From contig JAGASM010000020.1 of the NCBI GenBank assembly GCA_017621735.1, forward strand, positions 1-51,309: a DNA stretch of 51,309 nt. Reading direction: 5' to 3'. The translations under genes were made by a program, and so were the position numbers. This DNA comes from Clostridia bacterium. GTDB lineage: Bacteria > Bacillota > Clostridia > Christensenellales > Borkfalkiaceae. How positions within the stretch are numbered: position 1 is the stretch's first letter; each line of letters begins with the position of its first letter. Below, piece by piece: positions 34,332-42,576 of the stretch. Under the pieces are notes generated by a model that saw nothing but the letters and a program-made list of their open reading frames with translations, ran no database searches and was not told where the DNA came from.

Positions 34332-34837
34332 AAACAAAGCCCCGCCCTCGTCCGTTTTGCAACGACGGCACGTTCTCTCCCGCCTTTGATCGCCCGCTTG
34401 ATTTTAACAAAAAAATCAAACTCGGAAAAATCCCGCTCAAACCACTCCTCCGTCATTCCGCGCGTAAGCATCTTTGAAACAACCCGACCGAGCAATTTTG
34501 TTTGTCTGCGATAAAAGGTGCGTTCGGAACAATCGAGCGTCATTCCCGCAAACCGACCGTTTAGTTGTTCCCTCCTGCGGAAATACTTGTATTCGAGCAA
34601 ATACGCCTCTTCATCCGTAAGCTCGGCAATGATAATGCTCAATTTTGCATATAGAATACGAAGCCGTTCTGCAAGGAGTACGTCGTCCGCAAGTTTTTCC
34701 ATTAGCGTCAGCGTATCCCCGTGCGAACGGTAAGAGAGCATCGCCTTCGTTTCTACCCCCGTTTCTATCGCCTCGGCAATCGCGGGCAACTGCGGATATG
34801 CGTATAGCAGCACCTTTATATATTCGTTTTGCGCCAT
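34154..34837 (-). CDS. RinA/ArpU-like phage late transcription regulator (sigma-like HTH)
   Basis: The 227-aa protein has a helical start and a sigma-region-4-like helix-turn-helix: AELTDEEAYLLEYKYFRRR ... LDCSERTFYRRQTKLLGRV (residues about 75-125). This is typical of RinA/ArpU regulators that switch on phage packaging and structural genes. The last ~60 residues are read from the antisense of the convergent envelope gene (178-bp overlap) and look unrelated to the domain, so they are probably run-on sequence after truncation or rearrangement. GGAGGG lies upstream; the ATG at 34837 or a TTG three codons earlier could start it. A perfect SOS box lies 35 bases upstream. Confidence 0.75.
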   Translation of the reverse strand: MAQNEYIKVLLYAYPQLPAIAEAIETGVETKAMLSYRSHGDTLTLMEKLADDVLLAERLRILYAKLSIIIAELTDEEAYLLEYKYFRRREQLNGRFAGMTLDCSERTFYRRQTKLLGRVVSKMLTRGMTEEWFERDFSEFDFFVKIKRAIKGGRERAVVAKRTRAGLCFQKSDESRDGGVRFPRKTNMATAIAETQSKQIKKICKPESLPSFSSGVESTVSPETEDK

Positions 34838-34871
34838 ATCCGACAACTTCCCTCCTTTTTTGAAATTTATG

Positions 34872-34885
34872 CGAACATTTGTTCG
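34872..34885. promoter_or_regulatory. SOS box (LexA site)
   Basis: CGAACATTTGTTCG matches the Gram-positive LexA/DinR consensus CGAAC-N4-GTTCG with both arms perfect. It lies 35-48 bases upstream of the phage regulator start, in promoter position for the minus strand and about 175 bases from the plus-strand gene. No strong promoter boxes are recognisable beside it. Confidence 0.75.
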
Positions 34886-35022
34886 TGTTTTTATCTTATC
34901 ACTTGTTTGTGGCATACGGTTGCCGATATGTCAAATTTTTCCAAAAAATTTTTCTTTTTATTTTTCCCCTCATTGCGGCGAACGGTTTTTCGGGAAAAGC
35001 GTTTCTTTTTCCTTTTCACGAC

Positions 35023-35051
35023 TTGTATTTTACGCGCGCGCGTGTTATAAT
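35023..35051 (+). promoter_or_regulatory. Promoter of the propeller envelope protein
   Basis: TTGTAT (35023-35028), 17 bases, TATAAT (35046-35051). Six bases separate it from the ATG at 35058, with no Shine-Dalgarno: a leaderless transcript is expected. Confidence 0.7.
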
Positions 35052-35057
35052 GGTAAT

Positions 35058-37547
35058 ATGAAGTTACGAAAGACAAACATTTGCATCCTTTCCGCCGCCC
35101 TTGCGGTTTCTGTTTTTTCGGGAAGCGTTTCTGCCGTTCTCGGCGCGGAAACGCCCCTTTCCGTTACAAAAGAGAACGCCTCTCTTTTGCTCCCTGTCGA
35201 TTACGAACAGTATCTTCCCCTTACAAACCCCGCAGACGCGGCGTTTGCGGAAGATTACCTTGCAATCGCCGACGGGCGTTCCGTTTACGTGTATGACCGT
35301 GCGACGGAAGAATACGCCGTATACTCGCACACCGACACGGTAACAAAATTGCAATTTTCCGAAGAAGGCGTTTTGTATTTTGCGGACGAACAGGCAAAGT
35401 TGTTTTTCCTCGATCCTTCGGCAAGCGAACCAACCATTACCGACACGACGAAAAACAGTTCTACGTTTTTGATCGAAGGAGATAAACTGTTTACGGCAGT
35501 TGTTTCTTCTTCCCTTACAAACATTCGCGAATATACCCTTTCCGACCTCGATTCGCCCGCGCGCGTCATCGACGAATCCGTCCAACTCAACGCCCCGCCC
35601 CACCTTGCCTATGAAAACGGCGCCTTACTTTGCGCGGCAAACGGCATTCTCTTGCGCTACACGGAAGGCGAGCCCACACAAGAACTTCTTTCTACGCAAA
35701 CGGTGCAAACGAACGGACTTTCTTCCGTTTGCCTCTACGAGGGAGAATTTTATTATACGTCGGCGAGCGGGCTTTACCGCGCCGACCGCGAAGAGGGCGT
35801 TGCCACCCTTTTGTACGAAGGAAACGATTTTTCCGCCTTAACGACGTACGGCAACGCGCTTTATTGCGTAAAAGATACTTCCGTACTCGGATTGGAAATT
35901 GACGGCGACACCGCGTCCTTTACACAATACGAAATATGCGGATCTTCCGCCTCCTCTCACCGTCTTCTTTCCGCCGTTCAAACGGTACGCGCGGGAGCCT
36001 TGACGGTTACGGCGGACGTTTCTTGCATCCGCATATACGATCGCCAAACGGACGAATATACCGTAATTTCTTGCGATTATTCCCCTCAATCCGTTGCAAC
36101 GGACGGTGAATACGTCATAGCGACGGACGGAAATACGGACGTTTACACCTACGATAAAACGGGAAACACCATTGCGCGCGCCACCGTTTCCGACCGCCCG
36201 ATCACGGGGCTTGCATGTATTTTCGGAGAATGTTATTTTGTAACGAGCGGAAGCGACTACGGCGCTTTTTCCATCGACTGTGAAAGCGTTTCATCCGAGT
36301 ATCGCAACGTAACCGCTTTCTCCCCTTCCGCTCTTACGACGGATTTATACGGGAATTTATTCGTCGCCGACGCCGTAAACGGAAAGATTTACCGCTACGA
36401 ACAATCTCGTTTCGTCGGCACGGGCGCAGACGACGGCACCCCCCTTTCCTTTTCGCTTCCTGTCGGATTTACCTCGTTGCAATCGGACTATAAAGGCAAC
36501 GTTTATTGCCTGAAAGATGCGACGCTCTATCAAAACGGCGAAGAATTTGCCACCGTCGACGCAAACGGTTGCGTCTATCGGCAAGCAATTCCCGCTCCGC
36601 AATCCGTTTCTATCGGATTTGAAAGCAGCGAAATCTACTTGCAATACGACAATTTTATCCTCGCAAGCGACGCGCTCGCCGTGCCCGCTCTCGACGCAAT
36701 CGACACGGAAAATTGCGCGACGGAACTGTTCGCTCCGCAATCCCCCCTCACCCTCCTCACGGTAAACGAAGGGGCAATCGGAATTCAAATCGACCTTAAC
36801 GGGTTGCAGACGGACGATTCTACCTTTGCCTATCAATCCGCTTTCCGCACGGAAGAAACCGCGCGCGGAATTTTACTCGCGGAAACGGACGAATACAACC
36901 TCGTTGCCCTTTTCGGCGAAAACCGCAAATACACGACGGGGCTCTTCCGCAAGCAAAGCGGAGAATGTTCCCCTCTCCCGCAAGAGGAATACCTCACGCA
37001 AGAAAACGCCGTCCGCTATATCACGAACGACGTTTCCATCAGTTTGTTCCCCTGTCAAATTCCCGTTCTTCGCGGACAAACCGTCGCACGTGCCGAACGC
37101 GTTTTGTTACTCGCAACGGTTTCGGCAGGCGCCGATTACGATTACGACTACGCATACGTTTCCTATCAAGGGGAACAAGGAGAAATCCGCGGATATCTTC
37201 CCCTCGGATATTTGACCTCGGCGCTCCCCGAACAAGAACGCAATGAATACCGCATCGCTTGGTTAAAGGAGAATGAAGAAGGAATTCTCTTTACCGCGGA
37301 CGACGGGGCGCAGATCACGTTGACGGAGCGCACGCAAATCGTCCTTTATCAAACGGATCCCCTTACGGCATCCGTTGAAGTAGACGGAAAGACGTATTAT
37401 GCAACCGTAGAACAATCGATGATCGAAGAAGAAAAATCGGACGCAATGCGCATCAGTTTGATCGTAATTTTGTCCGTCGTCGGAGTGGGAATTATCGGTG
37501 GATACTTCTATTTGTTCCCCCGAAAAAAAGAGGAAAAAAACAAGTAA
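35058..37547 (+). CDS. Large exported propeller-like protein with C-terminal membrane anchor
   Basis: The 829-aa protein starts with a signal peptide (MKLRKTNICILSAALAVSVF, likely cut near VLGAE). Most of it is beta-rich repeats with phrases like EGVLYFADEQAKLFFLD, NGALLCAANGILLRYTEG and YGNLFVADAVNGKIYRYE, suggesting one or two NHL/WD-type propellers. An SH3-like segment (about residues 660-720, IRGYLPLGYLTS), one membrane helix (about 797-815) and the tail RKKEEKNK follow. Function is unknown; an envelope sensor or binding role is a guess. The start at 35058 gives the signal peptide a normal length. Confidence 0.78.
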   Translation: MKLRKTNICILSAALAVSVFSGSVSAVLGAETPLSVTKENASLLLPVDYEQYLPLTNPADAAFAEDYLAIADGRSVYVYDRATEEYAVYSHTDTVTKLQFSEEGVLYFADEQAKLFFLDPSASEPTITDTTKNSSTFLIEGDKLFTAVVSSSLTNIREYTLSDLDSPARVIDESVQLNAPPHLAYENGALLCAANGILLRYTEGEPTQELLSTQTVQTNGLSSVCLYEGEFYYTSASGLYRADREEGVATLLYEGNDFSALTTYGNALYCVKDTSVLGLEIDGDTASFTQYEICGSSASSHRLLSAVQTVRAGALTVTADVSCIRIYDRQTDEYTVISCDYSPQSVATDGEYVIATDGNTDVYTYDKTGNTIARATVSDRPITGLACIFGECYFVTSGSDYGAFSIDCESVSSEYRNVTAFSPSALTTDLYGNLFVADAVNGKIYRYEQSRFVGTGADDGTPLSFSLPVGFTSLQSDYKGNVYCLKDATLYQNGEEFATVDANGCVYRQAIPAPQSVSIGFESSEIYLQYDNFILASDALAVPALDAIDTENCATELFAPQSPLTLLTVNEGAIGIQIDLNGLQTDDSTFAYQSAFRTEETARGILLAETDEYNLVALFGENRKYTTGLFRKQSGECSPLPQEEYLTQENAVRYITNDVSISLFPCQIPVLRGQTVARAERVLLLATVSAGADYDYDYAYVSYQGEQGEIRGYLPLGYLTSALPEQERNEYRIAWLKENEEGILFTADDGAQITLTERTQIVLYQTDPLTASVEVDGKTYYATVEQSMIEEEKSDAMRISLIVILSVVGVGIIGGYFYLFPRKKEEKNK

Positions 37548-37565
37548 AAAACATCAGCCAAGCGG

Positions 37566-37594
37566 TTGACTTTCCTCTTTCTTTATAGTACAAT
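37566..37594 (+). promoter_or_regulatory. Promoter of the GH43 gene
   Basis: TTGACT (37566-37571), 17 bases, TACAAT (37589-37594). It gives a leader of about 37 nt containing GAAGGTGAAG before the ATG at 37638. Confidence 0.8.
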
Positions 37595-37637
37595 ATGCCT
37601 CAATGAAAGGCTTAAAATGATATTTGAAGGTGAAGAA

Positions 37638-38636
37638 ATGGCAAACTATTTATCCCCCCTTGCGCCCCAACGCGCTGACCCCTACGTAACCAAATACGAA
37701 GGCAAGTATTACTTTACGGCAACCCATCCCCTCTACGACAGGATCGTAATCCGTTGCGCGGACACGATCAACGGCATTGCAACCGCGGAAGAAAGAGTCG
37801 TTTGGGTAAAACACAAACTCGGAAAAATGGCTTCCCATATTTGGGCGCCGGAACTTCATCGCATCATGGGAAAGTGGGTTATTTACTTTGCCGCGGGCGA
37901 AAAATGCAAAGTATGGAAAATTAGACCGTTTACCCTCATTTGCAAGGGCGACGATCCCATGACGGACGAATGGGTCGAGGGCGGCATGATGCAAGCGCAC
38001 GAAGACGATCCCTACTCTTTTACCGATTTCTCCCTCGATATGACGGTATTTGAAAACAAAGGAACTTGGTATACCGTTTGGGCGGAAAAGGTCGGTCAAC
38101 AACACGGTATTTCCAACCTCTATATTGCCGAACTTGAAACTCCTACCAAGTTAAAGACGGTGCAAGTTCTCCTCTCCACTCCCGATTACGATTGGGAACG
38201 GGACGGCGGTTTTTGGGTAAACGAAGGCCCCAACGTGTTAAAGCACGACGGTATGCTTTACCTTACCTTCTCCGCTTCCGCAACGGGCGCTTGCTACTGC
38301 ATGGGCATGCTCCGTGCGCGCGAAGACAGCGACTTGCTTGATCCCCGTTCTTGGGCGAAAGATCGCTATCCCGTATTAAAGACGGACGAATCGCTCAACG
38401 TATTCGGTCCCGGCCACAACTGTTTTGTCGAAGGGGACGAAGGCGAAACGCTTTGCATGCTCCACTTCCGCAGTTACGAAAAAATTACGGGCGATCCTTT
38501 GCGCGACCATAACCGCCACGCACACGTCATGAAAGTTACTTTTGACGAAACGGGCGCACCTCTTTTCAAATTGAACGGAGAAGAACTTTATAACACGCCG
38601 TTTGAAAACGAAAAACAAAAACACATCAACGACTGA
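37638..38636 (+). CDS. Glycoside hydrolase family 43-like protein
   Basis: The 332-aa protein fits the five-bladed GH43 propeller. RADPYV near the N-terminus gives the general-base Asp, WAPELH lies on blade two, the Asp of SLDMTVFEN is the likely pKa modulator, and the Glu of WVNEGPNVLKHDG is the likely acid. Family members release arabinose or xylose from plant glycans. There is no signal peptide, so it would act in the cytoplasm on imported oligosaccharides. No sugar transporter is adjacent, so the substrate is open. Confidence 0.85.
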   Translation: MANYLSPLAPQRADPYVTKYEGKYYFTATHPLYDRIVIRCADTINGIATAEERVVWVKHKLGKMASHIWAPELHRIMGKWVIYFAAGEKCKVWKIRPFTLICKGDDPMTDEWVEGGMMQAHEDDPYSFTDFSLDMTVFENKGTWYTVWAEKVGQQHGISNLYIAELETPTKLKTVQVLLSTPDYDWERDGGFWVNEGPNVLKHDGMLYLTFSASATGACYCMGMLRAREDSDLLDPRSWAKDRYPVLKTDESLNVFGPGHNCFVEGDEGETLCMLHFRSYEKITGDPLRDHNRHAHVMKVTFDETGAPLFKLNGEELYNTPFENEKQKHIND

Positions 38637-38642
38637 TTTTTG

Positions 38643-38668
38643 CGCCCGTCCTTATGACGGGCGTATTT
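38643..38668 (+). terminator. Hairpin between the GH43 and EEP genes
   Basis: An 8-bp perfect stem CGCCCGTC/GACGGGCG with a 5-nt loop and a weak T-rich tail (TATTTTA). It could end the GH43 transcript or only attenuate it. Confidence 0.6.
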
Positions 38669-38685
38669 TATACGGAAGGAATATT

Positions 38686-39780
38686 ATGAAACGGAAAATC
38701 TTAAAAATAACGGCAATTTGCCTCGCTGCGCTCCTCGCAGCACTCGTCCTCATCGTGGGAATTTACGTCGCCTACGTCGCAATCGAATACGATCGCATCG
38801 AGGACAACCTTCCCCTTTTCATTCAAAACAACGACGGGCGGAACGCCGTTCAAACGGGGACGCAATGCACCGCCGTTACTTATAACGTCGGATTTGGCGC
38901 GTATTCGCCCGAATTTTCCTTTTTCCTCGATACGGGCGTCATGGACGACGGAACAGAGGTCGCGGGCACACACGGCAAAGCGCTTTCAAAAGAAGACGTC
39001 GAAAAGAACGTCGAAGGCTCTCTATCTTTTGTACAAGGGGAAAACGCGGACTTCGTCCTCTTGCAAGAAGTGGACGAGGACTCCGACCGCAATTACCACG
39101 TCGACATGAGAAGCGCGTTTTCACTCACCGAATACGCGCAAATCTACGCCGTAAATTTTCACTCCGCAAACCTCTTATACCCCTTCCACGACGCGCACGG
39201 CAAGAGCAATTCGGGCATTTATACCCTCTCTAAATTTTCCGTCGAACAGTCCCACCGCCGTTCCTTACCCCTCGCGACCGACCTCTCTAAATTTTTCGAT
39301 TTGGACCGTTGCATCTCCATTACACGCCTTCCCGTCGACGGGGAAGAGCGAGAGTTCGTCCTCATCAACTTGCACCTTTCCGCTTACGACGAAGGCGGAA
39401 CGATCCGTGCTTTACAAATGGACCTCTTAAAGCATATTTTACAAGAAGAGCGGGAGGCGGGAAATTACGTCGTTGCGGGCGGGGATTTTAACCATCTCTT
39501 GGCGGAAACGGACTTTCCGGACAAACAGCAAACCCCCTCATGGATCGCACGGTTCCCCGAAGACGGACTTCCGAACGGATTTTCCGTTTGTTGCGCCACG
39601 AACGCCCCCACCTGCCGCGGAGCAGATCTCCCTTACGAAAAGGGCGTCAACTATACGTGCGTCATCGACGGATTTATCCTTTCCGACAACGTAACCGTAA
39701 ATTCGGTGCAAACGTGCGATTTGGATTTCGCCTATTCCGACCATAATCCTGTAAAACTGATCTTTACGCTAAACGCATAA
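38686..39780 (+). CDS. Membrane-anchored endonuclease/exonuclease/phosphatase (EEP) family protein
   Basis: The 364-aa protein has an N-terminal helix (about residues 8-30) and then an EEP fold. Visible motifs are TYNVGFGAYSPEF, LLQEVDEDSDRNYHVD (metal-binding Glu), VLINLHLSAYD, VAGGDFNHLL (Asp/Asn) and the closing YSDHNPVKLIF (catalytic Asp-His). Members cleave phosphodiesters in nucleic acids, sphingolipids or inositol phosphates. The anchor puts the enzyme outside the cell. AAGGA lies upstream of the ATG. Confidence 0.85.
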   Translation: MKRKILKITAICLAALLAALVLIVGIYVAYVAIEYDRIEDNLPLFIQNNDGRNAVQTGTQCTAVTYNVGFGAYSPEFSFFLDTGVMDDGTEVAGTHGKALSKEDVEKNVEGSLSFVQGENADFVLLQEVDEDSDRNYHVDMRSAFSLTEYAQIYAVNFHSANLLYPFHDAHGKSNSGIYTLSKFSVEQSHRRSLPLATDLSKFFDLDRCISITRLPVDGEEREFVLINLHLSAYDEGGTIRALQMDLLKHILQEEREAGNYVVAGGDFNHLLAETDFPDKQQTPSWIARFPEDGLPNGFSVCCATNAPTCRGADLPYEKGVNYTCVIDGFILSDNVTVNSVQTCDLDFAYSDHNPVKLIFTLNA

Positions 39781-39817
39781 TCTCCACGGATCATTGTCTT
39801 TTTCCTCACCATTTCCG

Positions 39818-40070
39818 ATAATTCAACGCGCTTACCACCCTATGCGCCTACCATGTACGCTTACCACCCTATGCGCCAAGCGCGTGCGACGGTCCTTATG
39901 CAAAACGCTAACTCAACACGGCGACCGCTGCCGATAATCACCTCAACGCTTATCGCCCTATGCGCCTACCATGTACGCTTATCGCCCTATGCGCCAAGCA
40001 CGTGCAACAATCCTCACGCAAAACGCTAACTCAACACGGCGACCGCTGCCGATAATCACCTCAACGCTTA
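39818..40070. repeat. Tandem repeat, 118-bp unit, two copies
   Basis: The block TATGCGCCTACCATGTACGC starts at 39841 and 39959, and CAAAACGCTAACTCAACACG at 39901 and 40019, both with a 118-bp offset. Inside each copy, ACCCTATGCGCC-type phrases repeat with a ~29-bp step. The stretch 39781-40142 between two convergent genes holds no supported gene. Confidence 0.93.
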
Positions 40071-40142
40071 ACGCCCCGCCAGAGTTTGCTTTTACAATCA
40101 TTCAAATCATTCATTCCATCATCAAACAATTTGACAAAAAAA

Positions 40143-40183
40143 GAAAACGCCCCGCGCGCCAAACGGCGCGCGGGGCGTTTTTC
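40143..40183. terminator. Strong bidirectional terminator
   Basis: A 17-bp stem (AAAACGCCCCGCGCGCC and complement) with a 4-nt loop, T-runs on both sides. It ends the nucleoside hydrolase-like gene and would also stop plus-strand transcripts. Confidence 0.92.
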
Positions 40184-40975
40184 TTATAAATCGATAATTT
40201 CTCCGTATTTCTTTTCGAGAACATACTTTGCAACCGTCAATAGGTTTCCGTCTTTATCTACCCCGTTATAGAGGGTAAACCATTCCGGATGAAGAAGATA
40301 CTTCACCGCCATATCATCCCACACGTAGCATCCTTTCTCGCCCGAAACAAAGGTCATTTGACGGATTTTGCGCACAAAATCCCGCATCATTCCTTCGCCG
40401 TCAAGCCCGCTTTCTTGCACGTTTAAAAGTGGATTTCGACAGGTATCCATCGTGATTGCAACGTGCGGACGACGCACGCAAGCGGAAAATGCACTACGGT
40501 TTACCCCGTGGTTAAACTCATACCCGTTATAGTTTGGCTCTTCCGCGACGTTCCCGCCCATAAAAATAAATTGCGAGGGAGTTTTCTCCTTTAAGAGATG
40601 TTCCACCACCGTCATCGGTCCTAAACTCAACAAAATAAATCCGTCTTCCAACGAAGAAACCCACTCCGAATAGGAAAGTACGGGCACGGGACTTTCCACC
40701 TCCGAAAATAAACTGCCCATGCCGTCTTCCCCGTGAATGAATTTAAGAAATTCACTCGGTTGCGGAAGAAGCGTTGTATCGACAATGCGCACGTTTTGTG
40801 GAAGATCTCCCCAAGCCGCAAGCAATTTTTTTGCATTGCAAAGGGCAACTTCCGTGGGCACGTTTCCACCGATCGCCACAATATCAATAGACGAAAACGC
40901 GCTCGCATGCGAAAGAATATCGCACGTCGCCGCCCCGTCGTCTAATCCGTAATCGCAAAACACAACTAATTTCAT
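40184..40975 (-). CDS. Inosine/uridine nucleoside hydrolase-like protein, variant active site
   Basis: The 263-aa protein has the nucleoside hydrolase fold. DYGLDDGAA at residues 9-17 keeps the three calcium-binding aspartates of the family D-P-G-x-D-D motif, but the usual Asp two residues earlier is Phe. IHGEDGMG and FMGGNV match the family. EFNHGVNRSA has Asn where Asp is common, and the catalytic His-Asp pair appears as Asp-Asp in YVWDDMAV. It may hydrolyse an unusual nucleoside or bind without usual catalysis. The start at 40975 follows AAGGAGG. Confidence 0.75.
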   Translation of the reverse strand: MKLVVFCDYGLDDGAATCDILSHASAFSSIDIVAIGGNVPTEVALCNAKKLLAAWGDLPQNVRIVDTTLLPQPSEFLKFIHGEDGMGSLFSEVESPVPVLSYSEWVSSLEDGFILLSLGPMTVVEHLLKEKTPSQFIFMGGNVAEEPNYNGYEFNHGVNRSAFSACVRRPHVAITMDTCRNPLLNVQESGLDGEGMMRDFVRKIRQMTFVSGEKGCYVWDDMAVKYLLHPEWFTLYNGVDKDGNLLTVAKYVLEKKYGEIIDL

Positions 40976-41145
40976 ATTTTCCTCCTTGCACACGCCCCGT
41001 GCGGAAAGATTTCCCCTTTACAGTCCATCCCGTCAAACTGCATTCTTACACGGTTATTATACCACAATTCCCGCTTTCTTACAAGAGTAGATTGAAAAAT
41101 TATTCCGATCCCCAAACGATACAAATCGCCCACCGATCTTAAAAT

Positions 41146-41177
41146 GAAACAAGCCCCTATGCGGGGCTTGTTTTTTA
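41146..41177. terminator. Terminator of the proS-PHP-asnS operon
   Basis: Stem AAACAAGCCCC/GGGGCTTGTTT with a 5-nt loop, overlapping the last bases of asnS; T-rich on both sides. Confidence 0.8.
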
Positions 41178-42545
41178 ACTGATGTTTCCGACCGAGCGAG
41201 GGAAGAGGGTAACGTCGCGGATATTTTCGATTCCCGTCATGTACATGACAATCCGTTCAAACCCAAGACCGAACCCACTGTGCGGAACGCTGCCGAACGT
41301 GCGCAAATCGATGTACTGCTTGTATGCGCCGATGTCCATGTTGCGCGTTTTCATTGCTTGCAACAATTTTTCGGGATCCGCTTCGCGCTCGCTGCAACCG
41401 ATAATTTCGCCGATTCCGGGCACGAGCAAGTCGGTTGCCGCAACCGTCTTTCCGTCCGCGTTTTGCTTCATATAGAAAGACTTGATTTCTTTTGGATAGT
41501 TGATGACGAACACGGGCTTTTTCATAACGACGTCCGTCAAATATTTTTCGTGTTCCGTTTGCAAATCGCAACCCCATTCTACGGGATAGTTAAAGTTCAC
41601 GTCCGCTTTCTTCAAAATTTCAATCGCGTCCGTATAATCGAGTACGCCGAATTTACTGTTGACGACGTTGTACAACTTGTCTTTGAGCCCTTTCTCCATA
41701 AAGTTATCGAAGAAAGTCATCTCGTCGGGGCACTCGGTGAGTACGGCGGAAATGACGTATTTTATCATTTCTTCGGCAATCTCGATGATATCGGGAAGTT
41801 CCGCAAACGCGACTTCCGGCTCTACGTGCCAAAATTCGGAAAGGTGCTTGGTCGTGTTTGAATTTTCCGCGCGGAAGGAAGGTCCAAACGTGTAAATTTT
41901 AGAAAACGCCATCGCCGCGACTTCCCCTTCCAACTGACCGGAAACGGAAAGCCCTGCTTTTTGTCCGAAGAAATCGTCCTTGTAATACGCCTCTTCCGAC
42001 TCATATTTTGCGTTATACGGCTGGGTGGTAACGCGGAACATTTCCCCCGCGCCCTCACAGTCGCTCGCGGTAATCAACGGCGTATTGACGTAAACGTAAT
42101 GGCGTTCGTGGAAGAAGCGGTGAATGGCTTGCGCCGCAATCGAACGGACGCGGAACACCGCGTTAAACGTATTCGTTCTCAAACGCAAATGAGGGATCCC
42201 GCGCAAAAATTCGAGCGTTGTGCGCTTCTTTTGAATAGGATATTCGGGCGGGCATGCGCCGAGAAGACAAACGGCAGTCGCGTTGAGTTCTACCCCGTCC
42301 CCACGGTACGCCTTGACGATCTCCCCTTTTACGAGCACGGACGCACCGTTTCTCGTGCATTCGGGGTCAAGCGTCAATTTCGCCTTATCCACAACGACTT
42401 GCAAACGGGAAAAACACGTCCCGTCCGACAATTCGAGGAAGGCTACGGCAGAAGAATCTCTGCTCGTGCGCACCCAACCGCATACGGTTACCTCTTTGCC
42501 GAGGTAATCCCCTTTCAAAACGTCTACAATGTCAATATGTTTCAT
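41175..42545 (-). CDS. asnS: Asparaginyl-tRNA synthetase
   Basis: The 456-aa class IIb synthetase charges tRNA-Asn. It has an N-terminal OB-fold anticodon-binding domain (VTVCGWVRTSRDSSAVAFLEL, about residues 18-38), motif 2 around GPSFRAENSNTTKHLSEFWHVEPE (Arg that binds ATP) and motif 3 GFGLGFERIVMYMTGIENIRD at the C-terminus. The AENSNT and EFW-H-VEPE residues are those of AsnRS rather than AspRS. It is the last gene of an operon after proS and a PHP gene. Confidence 0.95.
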   Translation of the reverse strand: MKHIDIVDVLKGDYLGKEVTVCGWVRTSRDSSAVAFLELSDGTCFSRLQVVVDKAKLTLDPECTRNGASVLVKGEIVKAYRGDGVELNATAVCLLGACPPEYPIQKKRTTLEFLRGIPHLRLRTNTFNAVFRVRSIAAQAIHRFFHERHYVYVNTPLITASDCEGAGEMFRVTTQPYNAKYESEEAYYKDDFFGQKAGLSVSGQLEGEVAAMAFSKIYTFGPSFRAENSNTTKHLSEFWHVEPEVAFAELPDIIEIAEEMIKYVISAVLTECPDEMTFFDNFMEKGLKDKLYNVVNSKFGVLDYTDAIEILKKADVNFNYPVEWGCDLQTEHEKYLTDVVMKKPVFVINYPKEIKSFYMKQNADGKTVAATDLLVPGIGEIIGCSEREADPEKLLQAMKTRNMDIGAYKQYIDLRTFGSVPHSGFGLGFERIVMYMTGIENIRDVTLFPRSVGNIS

Positions 42546-42576
42546 AATCTCTTTTTAGCGGATTTTCCCGCCCCTC

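Larger units (their letters stand above)
25194..34885 (-). mobile_element. Compact phage head/packaging cassette (SOS-linked, tail-less)
   Basis: Running from the SOS box at 34885 down to 25194, the minus strand encodes a RinA/ArpU-like regulator, large terminase, a possible small terminase, portal, scaffold, major capsid protein, connector, a propeller-like protein and one unknown. All frames are open and each has a good ribosome-binding site. I see no integrase, repressor, replication, tail, holin or endolysin gene and no attachment repeats. It may be a domesticated or satellite-type element, or a prophage remnant. Confidence 0.75.

Noticed and set aside
25194..34885. Looked for attachment-site direct repeats or an interrupted tRNA gene at the edges of the phage cassette
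   Set aside because: None seen. The repeats at 23775-24012, 31750-31967 and 39818-40070 are unrelated to each other and resemble the general 3'-flank duplications.
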